DNA of 64,000 nucleotides, taken from the NCBI RefSeq assembly GCF_007341385.1, contig NZ_VJYD01000005.1:186001-250000 (forward strand), in the 5' to 3' direction. Positions 26,198 through 34,949 of this stretch are shown here, in pieces. The position numbers and the translations under genes were made by a program. The notes below the pieces were generated by a model. That model did no database searches, was not told where the DNA came from, and saw nothing but the letters and a program-made list of their open reading frames with translations. This DNA comes from Flavobacterium daemonense. Lineage in GTDB: Bacteria > Bacteroidota > Bacteroidia > Flavobacteriales > Flavobacteriaceae. The stretch's first letter is position 1; each line of letters begins with the position of its first letter.

Positions 26198-27232
26198 ATG
26201 AAACCAATTTTACGTTTATTATTTTTTCTTTTAATTTCATTTAAATTATTCTCGCAACCCCAAGCTCCTGTAAGCAAGTTAGTTTATCTTGACTCGGTTG
26301 GTGCAGAAACTTCGGCTGAAAATTCGAAATATTCTAGACTTGTTGAAGGCTATTTTTCAGACAAAGAACGCTATTCTTTTAAAGAGTTTTACAAATCATC
26401 AGCTGTAAAATTAATAGGCACCACTTTAAATAAAGACATCATAAAAAGAGATGGACAATTCATTTCATATTATGAAAACGGAAAAAAACAGTCAGTGCAA
26501 AACTACTCGAACGGTAAAAAAGTTGGAAAAGAATTTAATTGGTACGAAAACGGAAATATAAAATCGGAAATAGAATACGTTACCATAAAAAAGAATAAGG
26601 AAGAAGTAACCGAAGCTAAAATAAATAACTTCTGGAATCCAGAAAAAGAGCAGACGGTTAAAGATGGAAATGGTCAAATGGAAGAATCACAAGATCATTT
26701 TTATGAAAAAGGAGAAATAAAAAACGGACAAAAAAACGGGGTCTGGGAAGGAAAAAATCTGAAAAGAAAATATAGCTTTACAGAATCTTATAGTGAAGGA
26801 GTCTTCATTTCAGGAACAAGCACCGATGAAAACGGGAACAAATTTGACTATAAAACAATACTTGAAAAACCATTTCCAGCTAAAGGAATTGCGCATTTTT
26901 ACAGGTTTTTAGGCAACCGTTACCAAATACCAAAAGTAGAGGGATTGAGTGGAAAAGTATATGTTGGTTTTGTAATAGACGAAGATGGAAATCCGACCAA
27001 ATTAAGAATTCTGAGAGATATTGGTTACGGTACGGGAGAAGAAGCGGTTAAAACAATTGTTAGTTACGGCAAGTGGGTTCCCGGAAAAAACAGAGGAATG
27101 CCTGTAGCTGTTTTATATTCAATCCCTATAACAATTCAAACAAAAGGAAGAACAAATTCAATTCCACCTTATGAGAATGAGATTAATAATACAGGAAACG
27201 GGTATCAAGAACATCTGCTAAAAAATTTCTAA
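26198..27232 (+). CDS. Exported TonB C-terminal-domain protein with YwqK/MORN-like repeats
   Basis: A 344-residue protein with a signal peptide (LLISFKLFSQ). Its middle part carries antitoxin-YwqK/MORN-like repeats (GQFISYYENGKKQ, GKEFNWYENGNIKSE, KNGQKNGVWEG, about residues 85-195). The C-terminal ~90 residues match a TonB C-terminal domain (GKVYVGFVIDEDGNPTKLRI, AVKTIVSYGKWVPGKNRGMPVA). It has a cleavable signal instead of the membrane anchor and proline-rich linker of classical TonB, so it is probably not an energy transducer. The role is unknown. It stands alone before rpsO. Confidence 0.78.
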   Translation: MKPILRLLFFLLISFKLFSQPQAPVSKLVYLDSVGAETSAENSKYSRLVEGYFSDKERYSFKEFYKSSAVKLIGTTLNKDIIKRDGQFISYYENGKKQSVQNYSNGKKVGKEFNWYENGNIKSEIEYVTIKKNKEEVTEAKINNFWNPEKEQTVKDGNGQMEESQDHFYEKGEIKNGQKNGVWEGKNLKRKYSFTESYSEGVFISGTSTDENGNKFDYKTILEKPFPAKGIAHFYRFLGNRYQIPKVEGLSGKVYVGFVIDEDGNPTKLRILRDIGYGTGEEAVKTIVSYGKWVPGKNRGMPVAVLYSIPITIQTKGRTNSIPPYENEINNTGNGYQEHLLKNF

Positions 27233-27265
27233 TAAGAAATCTTTTTTCAGTTTCTTTTATTTTTG

Positions 27266-27297
27266 TTTGATTTTTTTGTTTTTTTAATCTAATTTTG
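27266..27297 (+). promoter_or_regulatory. Consensus promoter of rpsO
   Basis: TTTG (27266-27269) and TAATTTTG (27290-27297) are separated by 20 nt, an excellent match to the Bacteroidota -33/-7 consensus. The leader to the rpsO ATG is about 50 nt. Confidence 0.75.
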
Positions 27298-27353
27298 CAC
27301 CCGTCTTACAAAAGTTGTATTGACATACATAAAAATCATTAAATAATATTGGA

Positions 27354-27620
27354 ATGTATTTAACTAAAGAAAAGAAAGAAGAGATTTTCGCACAACACGG
27401 TGGTGCAACAAACACTGGAAGCGCAGAAGGTCAAATTGCATTGTTCACTTACAGAATTTCACACTTAACTGAGCATTTGAAAAAAAATCGTCACGATTAC
27501 AACACTGAGCGTTCTCTTGTACTATTAGTAGGTAAAAGAAGAGCTTTGTTAGATTACTTGAAAAAGAAAGAAATTAACAGATATCGTGAGATTATCAAAG
27601 TATTGAATATCAGAAAATAA
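27354..27620 (+). CDS. rpsO: 30S ribosomal protein S15
   Basis: An 88-residue protein with the uS15 signature: TGSAEGQIALFTYRISHLTEHL, KKNRHDYNTERSLVLLVGKR and RALLDYLKKKEINRYREII. It binds the central domain of 16S rRNA early in 30S assembly. The rpsO-pnp order is widely conserved among bacteria. A terminator follows, but pnp may also receive readthrough from this strong promoter. Confidence 0.97.
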   Translation: MYLTKEKKEEIFAQHGGATNTGSAEGQIALFTYRISHLTEHLKKNRHDYNTERSLVLLVGKRRALLDYLKKKEINRYREIIKVLNIRK

Positions 27621-27629
27621 TCAATATAG

Positions 27630-27658
27630 AAAAGAGGTGCGAAAGTGCCTCTTTTTGT
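27630..27658 (+). terminator. Terminator/attenuator between rpsO and pnp
   Basis: Arms AAAGAGG (27631-27637) and CCTCTTT (27648-27654) are followed by a T run. Confidence 0.8.
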
Positions 27659-27704
27659 TTTTACATTACACGCATAATATTACAAGAGAAAAAGTTTGGT
27701 TTTT

Positions 27705-27764
27705 CATTGGGTTTTAGATTACAACAACTACACAACAACACTACAACACAACTAAAACCCATTG
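27705..27764 (+). promoter_or_regulatory. Stem-loop in the pnp leader
   Basis: The leader of pnp has a 13-nt imperfect inverted repeat: CATTGGGTTTTAG (27705-27717) pairs with CTAAAACCCATTG (27752-27764) with one mismatch. The loop of about 34 nt is almost all A and C and should be unstructured. In E. coli the pnp leader stem is cut by RNase III and used for autoregulation; a similar role here is an inference. Confidence 0.5.
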
Positions 27765-27787
27765 TATAATCAAAAAGGAAAAAATTT

Positions 27788-29923
27788 ATGATTCCACAAT
27801 TATTTGTAGAAAAAATCGATTTAGGTGATGGAAGAAGCATCACAATCGAGACAGGACGTTTAGCTAAACAAGCTGACGGTTCTGTAGTAGTAAGAATGGG
27901 CGACACTATGATTCTTGCAACAGCAGTTTCAGCTCGTACATCAAACCCAGGCGTTGATTTTTTACCGTTAACGGTAGATTACCGCGAAAAATTTGCAGCA
28001 GCAGGTCGTTTCCCTGGAGGTTTCTTTAAAAGAGAAGCACGCCCAAGCGACAGCGAAGTATTAACAATGAGATTAGTTGACCGTGTATTGCGTCCGCTTT
28101 TCCCAGACGATTACCATGCTGAAACTCAAGTTATGATTCAATTAATGTCTCACGACGAAGAAGTTATGCCAGATGCTTTAGCTGGTTTAGCTGCTTCTGC
28201 AGCATTAGCTGTGTCAGATATTCCATTTTATAACTTAATTTCTGAAGTACGTGTTGCACGTATTGATGGAAAATTGGTTATCAACCCAAGCAGAGAAGAT
28301 TTAGAAAAATCTGACATCGATATGATGATTGGAGCTTCTATGGATTCTGTAGCAATGGTTGAAGGTGAGATGAAAGAAATCTCAGAAGCTGAAATGATCG
28401 AAGCTATTAAGTTTGCTCACGAAGCTATCAAAGTTCAAATTCAAGCTCAATATCGTTTACAGGAAGCTTTTGGTAAAAAAGAAATCCGTACTTACGAAGG
28501 AGAGAGAGAAAATGAAGAAATTTACGCAAAAGTAAAAGCCGCAGCATACGATAAAATCTATGCTATTGCAAAAGTTGGTTCAGCTAAACACGAAAGAGGT
28601 GCTGCATTTGCTGAAGTAAAAGAAGAAGTTAAAGCCTTATTTACTGAAGAAGAATTAGCTGCTGACGGTGATTTAGTTTCTAAATATTTCTACAAAACAA
28701 ACAAAGAAGCTGTTCGTAATGTAGTTTTAGAATTAGGTGTTCGTTTAGATGGTAGAAAAACTACAGACATTAGACCAATTTGGTGTGAAACTGATTATTT
28801 ACCAAGAGTTCACGGTTCTTCTTTATTTACTCGCGGAGAAACTCAAGCTTTGGCAACTGTAACTTTAGGAACATCTAGAGAAGCAAACCAAATCGATTCT
28901 CCATCTGAACAAGGCGAAGAGAAATTCTATTTGCACTATAACTTCCCTCCTTTCTCTACTGGTGAAGCAAAACCATTAAGAGGAACTTCAAGAAGAGAAG
29001 TTGGTCACGGTAACTTAGCTCAAAGAGCTTTAAAAAATATGATTCCTGCAGATTGTCCTTATACAATTCGTGTTGTTTCTGAGGTTTTAGAATCTAACGG
29101 TTCTTCTTCTATGGCAACAGTTTGTGCTGGCACAATGGCTTTGATGGATGCTGGAGTTCAAATGGTAAAACCAGTTTCTGGAATTGCTATGGGATTGATT
29201 ACTGACGGAGAGAAATTTGCTGTATTGTCTGATATTTTAGGTGATGAAGATCACTTAGGAGATATGGACTTTAAAGTAACTGGAACTGCTGACGGTATTA
29301 CAGCTTGTCAAATGGACATCAAAATTGATGGTTTACGTTATGACATTATGGAGCAAGCTTTGGCTCAAGCTCGTGATGGACGTTTACACATTTTAGGAAA
29401 ATTAACTGAAACTATCGCAACTCCAAGACCAGACGTAAAAGCTCACGCACCAAAAATCATTACAAGAACTATCCCTGGAAACTTTATTGGAGCATTAATT
29501 GGACCTGGCGGAAAAGTAATTCAAGAATTACAAAAAGCTACTGGAACAACTATCGTTATCAATGAAGTTGACGAACAAGGTGTTATCGAAATTTTAGGTA
29601 CAGATCCTGCTGGAATTGAAGCAGTATTAGCAAAAATTGCTTCTATTACTTTCAAACCTGTAGTTGGAGAAGCTTATGAAGTTAAAGTAATTAAAATGCT
29701 TGACTTTGGAGCTGTAGTTGAATATACTGCTGCACCAGGAAACGAAGTATTGCTTCATGTATCTGAACTTGCATGGGAACGTACTGAAAACGTTGCTGAT
29801 GTAGTTAAATTAGGAGATGTTTTCCAAGTGAAATACTTAGGAATTGATCCTAAAACTAAAAAAGAAAAAGTGTCTAAAAAAGCACTTGTTCCAAGACCTC
29901 CACGTGAGGAGAAAAAAGAGTAA
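27788..29923 (+). CDS. pnp: Polyribonucleotide nucleotidyltransferase (PNPase)
   Basis: A phosphorolytic 3'-5' exoribonuclease and component of RNA decay. Two RNase PH domains flank an alpha-helical domain: the first has [20 protein letters not shown], the second [16 protein letters not shown] and [18 protein letters not shown] (catalytic Asp cluster). The C-terminus has a KH domain ([19 protein letters not shown], about 575-635) and an S1 domain (about 640-700), ending in a charged tail. Its 711 residues are typical. Confidence 0.97.
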   Translation: MIPQLFVEKIDLGDGRSITIETGRLAKQADGSVVVRMGDTMILATAVSARTSNPGVDFLPLTVDYREKFAAAGRFPGGFFKREARPSDSEVLTMRLVDRVLRPLFPDDYHAETQVMIQLMSHDEEVMPDALAGLAASAALAVSDIPFYNLISEVRVARIDGKLVINPSREDLEKSDIDMMIGASMDSVAMVEGEMKEISEAEMIEAIKFAHEAIKVQIQAQYRLQEAFGKKEIRTYEGERENEEIYAKVKAAAYDKIYAIAKVGSAKHERGAAFAEVKEEVKALFTEEELAADGDLVSKYFYKTNKEAVRNVVLELGVRLDGRKTTDIRPIWCETDYLPRVHGSSLFTRGETQALATVTLGTSREANQIDSPSEQGEEKFYLHYNFPPFSTGEAKPLRGTSRREVGHGNLAQRALKNMIPADCPYTIRVVSEVLESNGSSSMATVCAGTMALMDAGVQMVKPVSGIAMGLITDGEKFAVLSDILGDEDHLGDMDFKVTGTADGITACQMDIKIDGLRYDIMEQALAQARDGRLHILGKLTETIATPRPDVKAHAPKIITRTIPGNFIGALIGPGGKVIQELQKATGTTIVINEVDEQGVIEILGTDPAGIEAVLAKIASITFKPVVGEAYEVKVIKMLDFGAVVEYTAAPGNEVLLHVSELAWERTENVADVVKLGDVFQVKYLGIDPKTKKEKVSKKALVPRPPREEKKE

Positions 29924-29956
29924 TCAGATCTTAGTTTACTAAAGGTTTATTCATAG

Positions 29957-29994
29957 CAAAAACCCCGTTTCATAACCATGAAACGGGGTTTTTC
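29957..29994 (+). terminator. Terminator after pnp
   Basis: Sixteen-bp arms (29958-29973 and 29978-29993; core ACCCCGTTTCAT / ATGAAACGGGGT) close a 4-nt loop and end in a T run. Confidence 0.9.
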
Positions 29995-30270
29995 AGTTTT
30001 AAAGTTACTTTCCGACCTAAAATCAAACAGTTAAAACCAACCTACAACGTTTGAGATAACACATTATAGCTTAAAAGATGTTGTTGGTTTAAAAATCAAT
30101 GTTGTTGGTTTAATTTATTTGTTAAAAAAAAGCTGTTAACGTAATTTTATATAGAAAATAGCTACACAAAAACTAAAATATTGATGAGAAAGGGTATTAC
30201 AAGGTCCAGAATTAAAACAACATTATTTATTGTCCCCTTTAAATTCAAACTATATTGTAAAAGCCTGCCA
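29995..30270. other. Leader region of the cassette array
   Basis: About 280 bp between the pnp terminator and the first cassette gene. It contains a direct repeat (separate entry), a partial inverted copy of that repeat (around 30033-30048), and TACACAAAAACTAAAA (30163-30178), which recurs exactly upstream of cassette 2 (36784-36799). No clear TAnnTTTG element was found, unlike for cassettes 2 and 3. Confidence 0.5.
30078..30112. promoter_or_regulatory. 14-bp direct repeat upstream of cassette 1
   Basis: ATGTTGTTGGTTTA occurs at 30078-30091 and again at 30099-30112, 21 bp apart, i.e. two helical turns, as for an activator or repressor contacting one DNA face. It is about 160 bp upstream of the first cassette gene. 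Confidence 0.45.
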
Positions 30271-30984
30271 TTGAAAAATACAAATTACTTAACAGTAATT
30301 ATCATCTTTCTATTACTTTCAAGCAATAGTTTTTCTCAAACTAATGAAAAGAAAGAAGTCTCCAATTATTTTGACAAAACAGTTGGCGAAGAGATTTTAA
30401 ACATCAATAACGGCATAATCCATATTGATTCATACAATTTAAAAAATAGCAACAATTATTTTCTAGATAAAAGTTTCGTGAACGGAAGTGTTTTTTATGA
30501 CAATCAATTGTATGAAAACACTCTTATAAAGTATGACATCTACAAAGATCAGCTTGTCAAATCATTTGAGAACAATAACGCATTTGGTATAACTCTCATA
30601 AATGAAAAAACAGATTATTTTTTAATTGGAGAAAAGAAGTTTGTCAATATTGACAAAAAATACAAATACCCTAAAGACATCACTGGTTTTTATGAAGAGA
30701 AATATTTAGGCAAGAATCTCTCCTTATATATTAAGCACTTTAAAACTGCTAAAGAAACCATTATTGAAACCACCTTATACACTGAATTCAAAGAATACAG
30801 CAACTACCAACTTCTTTATAATTCGAAATTTATACCTGTAGATACAGAAAAAGAAATTCTCACAGCATTTCCGCAACTAAAAAAAGAAGTAAAAGAGTAT
30901 TACAAAAAAAATAAAATTCAAGAAGAGACAAATCCCTCCCAATTCAAAGCAGATTTGACAAAATTTATTGACAACAATTTATAA
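30271..30984 (+). CDS. Cassette 1 gene A: small secreted protein of unknown family
   Basis: A 237-residue exported protein, paralogous to the first genes of cassettes 2 and 3. I place the start at TTG 30271 (reads MKNTNYLTVII), because similarity to the paralogues begins exactly there. The in-frame ATG at 30181 adds 30 basic residues in front of the signal peptide without counterpart. The signal peptide ends at SFSQ. Shared blocks are YFDKTVGEEILNINNGIIH, FVNGSVFYDNQLYENTLIK-type strands (repeat of GS-x-Y-x-x-Q-x-Y), and LKYDIY/IKYDIY. The pattern suggests a beta-rich fold followed by a helical C-terminus. No known domain was recognised. The receptor gene follows after 14 bp. Confidence 0.7.
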   Translation: MKNTNYLTVIIIFLLLSSNSFSQTNEKKEVSNYFDKTVGEEILNINNGIIHIDSYNLKNSNNYFLDKSFVNGSVFYDNQLYENTLIKYDIYKDQLVKSFENNNAFGITLINEKTDYFLIGEKKFVNIDKKYKYPKDITGFYEEKYLGKNLSLYIKHFKTAKETIIETTLYTEFKEYSNYQLLYNSKFIPVDTEKEILTAFPQLKKEVKEYYKKNKIQEETNPSQFKADLTKFIDNNL

Positions 30985-30998
30985 GCTACTAAATCTAA

Positions 30999-33758
30999 AT
31001 GAAAAAGCACTTTATCTTCTGTTTATTTTTCTTGTTGCCAATTTTTCTTTTTTCTCAAGAAAAAAACATTTCTGTAAAATATTCTAATGTAACGCGAAAA
31101 AAAGCTATTGAAATAGTTGAACAAACTACTTCTTTTCACTTCTATTTTGAGGATCAATGGCTATCCAATAATGAACTTATTTCAGGCGAATTTGAAAATA
31201 CTTCTATTTCAATAATTTTAGATGCCATTTTTAACAATACGACCATCAACTATACTATTGTCGAAAACAGTATTATTCTAAGCAATGGTCTTTTGATATC
31301 AAACAACTTAACGGAGGATTATTTTAAAAATGCTGACAACAATACGAGCAAAGATCCGAATTCACAAATCGTTCCGATTTACAATAAACAATACCTAAAT
31401 GATTCAAAAAAAGATTCAGATTCCATTATTTCTCTCGGAAAACAATCATTAATAAATGGCGCACAGTTCTACACACTTTCTGGCTATATCAAAGACAGAA
31501 ATTCTGGAAAACCGGAATATAATATTACGCTAAAAGTAAAAGACAAAAACATAAGCACAACTACTGATGAAAATGGTTATTATAGTTTTAAAGTTCCTGC
31601 CGGAATCAATATAATCGAAACGCAATCGATCAAACATGAGTCACAGACTAAAAAGATTGTGCTTTACAGCAACGGAAAAGTTGATTTTAATTTGAACGAA
31701 AATGTAAATGCGCTGAAAGAAGTTGTCATCGAAAATAAAAGAACGCGAACGATGACCTCAGCAGTTGCAGGTCTTACAAGCATCAATATCGAAAACATCA
31801 AAAATGTGCCTTTAATTTTAGGAGAAAGAGACATTTTTAAAGTTGCTACAACCCTTCCGGGCATAAAAACGGCAGGAGAAGGCTCCGCGGGTTTTAACGT
31901 GCGCGGAGGAAAAGATGACCAAAACTTGTTTTTATTAGACAATGCTTCTTTATACAATCCATCGCACTTTTTAGGTTTCTTTTCTTCCGTAAATCCGTTT
32001 ACAACAAAATCAGCCGATATTTACAAAGGAAGTATTCCTGTAGAGTTTGGAGGTCGTCTTTCTTCTGTTTTTGATATTAAATCGAAAAACGGAAATACCG
32101 AAAAAATTGCTGGTGAAGCAGGAATTGGCCCGGTAATGAGCAACGTTACGCTTGAAATTCCGGTAGTAAAAGGAAAATCAAGCTTGGTATTTGGCGGTAG
32201 AGCAAGTTATTCTGATTGGATTTTGAAAACCATTAAAGATCCTCAATTAGATAATAGCCAAGCTTCATTTTATGATATACTCTTAAAATACAATCATCAA
32301 ATTACTGTAAAAGACAATTTGGAAACCTCTTTGTATTATAGTCATGACAAATACAGCATTAATTCAGACTCTATTTATAAATACAGCAATTTATTAGCAA
32401 CAGTAAAATGGGATCATGATTTCAATGCCAAAAATAAATCTTCATTGATTGTTACTAATAGTCAATATAAATTCAACATCGATTACGATTCTCAACCTGA
32501 AAAATCATTTGATTACGGCTACAAAATCAATGAAACTCAGTTTGTTTATAAAATGAGATACAATCTCAACGAAAAGCATTCATTTAATTATGGCGTCAGC
32601 AGCAAGATATACAATGTAAATCCTGGTTTTTTAGAACCAACAAACGGCGATTCGCAAATTAAAAACAAAACACTCGAAAAAGAAAAAGCTTTAGAATCTG
32701 CTTTGTTTTTCACCGAAAATTATAAAGTCAATGACAAGCTTTTGATCAATTTAGGCTTGCGCTATTCGTTTTATTCTGCACTTGGGCCTTCTACCCAAAA
32801 CATTTATCAGGACGATTTGCCAAAATCTGAAAGAACTGTTGTTGACACTAAGACTTATGGCAATAATGAATCAATAAAAACGTATGGCGGTTTTGAACCT
32901 CGAGTTTCTGCTCGTTATTTCATACTTCCGGATCTTTCTGTAAAAGCAAGTTTTGACCGAACGTATCAATACATGCATTTACTATCAACTAATACGACTC
33001 AATCTCCAATGGATGTATGGAAACTTTCAGATTTAAATACGCAACCACAATCTTCTAATCAATTTTCGTTAGGGCTTTTCAAAAATATAATCGAGAAATC
33101 ATTAGAACTGAGTGTGGAAGGTTATTATAAGCGTTCAAAAAATATCTTGGATTATAAAGTTGGCGCCGAATTGTTTTTGAACGAAAACCTAGAAACCGAA
33201 CTTCTTCAAGGTGAAGGAAAAGCATATGGAGTTGAATTTTTAATCAAAAAAGAAAAAGGAAATTTCAATGGCTGGTTGAGTTATACGTATTCTCGAGCTT
33301 TAATAAAATTAGACAGCAAATTTGACTCTGAAAAAATAAATAGTGGCGAATATTTCCCTACGAATTATGACAAGCCACATGACTTTAGCGCTATTTTAAA
33401 TTATAAATTTACAAAGAGATATAGTTTGTCGACTAATTTTGTTTATCAAACCGGCAGACCTGTCACTTTCCCTATTGGATCATATGATTTTGTGGGAGAG
33501 AATTTTACTTTGTACAGTAATCGCAATCAATATAGAATTCCAGATTATTATAGATTGGATATTGGCCTTAACTTTGAAGGAAACCACAAAATAAAAAAGC
33601 TTGCGCATAGTTTCTGGAATCTTTCTGTCTATAATGTTCTTGGAAGAAACAATCCGTATAATGTTTATTTTGTTACTGAAGATAAAAAAATCAAGGCTTA
33701 TAAAACATCTATATTTTCTGTTCCAATTCCGACGATAACTTACAACATTAAATTTTAA
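30999..33758 (+). CDS. Cassette 1 gene B: STN- and CPD-containing TonB-dependent receptor
   Basis: A 919-residue outer-membrane receptor. The signal peptide ends at FLFSQ (20). An STN-like domain spans about 22-97 (SVKYSNVTRKKAIEIVEQTT), a linker to 155, and a carboxypeptidase-regulatory-like domain at about 156-233 (TLSGYIKDRNSGKP). A TonB-box-like LKEVVIE is near 239. The plug at 250-365 has DIFKVATTLPGIKTAGEG, GFNVRGGKDDQNLFLLD and EFGGRLSSVFDI. The barrel ends VPIPTITYNIKF. It should import, or display at the surface, a ligand captured with the adjacent lipoprotein. STN domains often signal to FecR-type anti-sigma factors, but none is present here. Confidence 0.9.
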   Translation: MKKHFIFCLFFLLPIFLFSQEKNISVKYSNVTRKKAIEIVEQTTSFHFYFEDQWLSNNELISGEFENTSISIILDAIFNNTTINYTIVENSIILSNGLLISNNLTEDYFKNADNNTSKDPNSQIVPIYNKQYLNDSKKDSDSIISLGKQSLINGAQFYTLSGYIKDRNSGKPEYNITLKVKDKNISTTTDENGYYSFKVPAGINIIETQSIKHESQTKKIVLYSNGKVDFNLNENVNALKEVVIENKRTRTMTSAVAGLTSINIENIKNVPLILGERDIFKVATTLPGIKTAGEGSAGFNVRGGKDDQNLFLLDNASLYNPSHFLGFFSSVNPFTTKSADIYKGSIPVEFGGRLSSVFDIKSKNGNTEKIAGEAGIGPVMSNVTLEIPVVKGKSSLVFGGRASYSDWILKTIKDPQLDNSQASFYDILLKYNHQITVKDNLETSLYYSHDKYSINSDSIYKYSNLLATVKWDHDFNAKNKSSLIVTNSQYKFNIDYDSQPEKSFDYGYKINETQFVYKMRYNLNEKHSFNYGVSSKIYNVNPGFLEPTNGDSQIKNKTLEKEKALESALFFTENYKVNDKLLINLGLRYSFYSALGPSTQNIYQDDLPKSERTVVDTKTYGNNESIKTYGGFEPRVSARYFILPDLSVKASFDRTYQYMHLLSTNTTQSPMDVWKLSDLNTQPQSSNQFSLGLFKNIIEKSLELSVEGYYKRSKNILDYKVGAELFLNENLETELLQGEGKAYGVEFLIKKEKGNFNGWLSYTYSRALIKLDSKFDSEKINSGEYFPTNYDKPHDFSAILNYKFTKRYSLSTNFVYQTGRPVTFPIGSYDFVGENFTLYSNRNQYRIPDYYRLDIGLNFEGNHKIKKLAHSFWNLSVYNVLGRNNPYNVYFVTEDKKIKAYKTSIFSVPIPTITYNIKF

Positions 33759-33776
33759 TTCATTAATCACAACAAT

Positions 33777-34949
33777 ATGAATTTCTCAATTATCAAAAAA
33801 ACGACAATAATGCTTTTTGCAACTGCAGTTTTGTCAAGTTGTACAGAACAATATATCTATCAAAATCAAGATTTTGAAGATGCAATGACCGTTGAAGCCA
33901 CGTTGACAAACGAACTAAAATATCAGGAAATAAACATTGCAAGAACAAGACTTTTAAACGATACCATAAAAATTCCTGAATCTGGTGCTAACGTAACTGT
34001 TGTTGTGAGCGACGGAACTACATTTCGTTTTGACGAAAAAGATGGAAAATATGTTTCGGCAGATGAATTTAAAGTAGAACCAAATAAAAACTATCAATTA
34101 AAAATAACAACAAAATCAGGAAAGTCATATGTTTCGTCACCTCAAGTTTTAACGACACCAAACACTATTGATTTAGAAACAGTGGTTGCCGAAAAAGATG
34201 GCGTACAAGGTATTCAAGTAAACGTACTAAGTTTTGACCCAACAAATACATCTAAATATTATCGTTACGAATATGAAGAAACTTATAAAATAATTACCCC
34301 TCATCCTATTGATACACGCATTACAGTAGTACAGCAAAACGGACATTATAATTACGTAAAAGTTCCTGTTCAAGAAAACATTCAAGTTTGTTATACTACC
34401 AAACACTCCACAGGAATAAGGCAAACTACTACGACGGATTTGACTGAAGATCGCGTAAAATATCCTATTCGTTTTATTAACGCAACAGATTACATGTTAA
34501 CAAATCGCTATAGCATAATGGTTTCGCAATACACGCAAAGTCAAGCCGCTTATGATTATTATTTTACCTCCAAAAAAATGGTCGATTCAGGAGAATTATT
34601 ATCGCCAAATCAGCCCGGATATGTCGTTGGGAACATAAAATCGACATCAGATTTACATGAAAAAGTTGTTGGTTATTTTGAAGTTGCATCGGTCGCTAAA
34701 AAAAGAATCTTTTTTAGTTTCAAAGACTTTTTCCCTTCAGAAAAGCCAACCGAATATTTTACAACGTGCAACGCCAGACTCTACCTTTTTTCTGAGATCG
34801 AAAAAACTAATTATTACCTGTTTAAAACACATGATTATATTGGAGATGGTCCGGGATTGACTCCGTCTGGATTCTATATGGTTGAAAAAGAATGCGGCGA
34901 TTGTACATCATTTTCTTCTAACGTAATACCTTCATTTTGGGAAAATTAA
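33777..34949 (+). CDS. Cassette 1 gene C: DUF4249 outer-membrane lipoprotein
   Basis: A 390-residue lipoprotein with lipobox LSSC (Cys22). An Ig-like N-terminal half (about 35-140, ANVTVVVSDGTTFRF, NYQLKITTKSGKSY) precedes a larger beta-rich part with YYRYEYEETYKI. The C-terminal signature ECGDCTSFSSN...PSFW identifies DUF4249 (PF14054). Family members usually sit beside TonB-dependent receptors in Bacteroidota and are taken to be surface partners, in the place that SusD has beside SusC. The last codons (TTT TGG) contain the start codon of gene D. Confidence 0.85.
   Translation: MNFSIIKKTTIMLFATAVLSSCTEQYIYQNQDFEDAMTVEATLTNELKYQEINIARTRLLNDTIKIPESGANVTVVVSDGTTFRFDEKDGKYVSADEFKVEPNKNYQLKITTKSGKSYVSSPQVLTTPNTIDLETVVAEKDGVQGIQVNVLSFDPTNTSKYYRYEYEETYKIITPHPIDTRITVVQQNGHYNYVKVPVQENIQVCYTTKHSTGIRQTTTTDLTEDRVKYPIRFINATDYMLTNRYSIMVSQYTQSQAAYDYYFTSKKMVDSGELLSPNQPGYVVGNIKSTSDLHEKVVGYFEVASVAKKRIFFSFKDFFPSEKPTEYFTTCNARLYLFSEIEKTNYYLFKTHDYIGDGPGLTPSGFYMVEKECGDCTSFSSNVIPSFWEN

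Noticed and set aside
30181..30270. ATG-initiated 30-residue N-terminal extension of A1
   Set aside because: Not present in the paralogues and precedes the signal peptide; TTG at 30271 aligns with the starts of A2 and A3.
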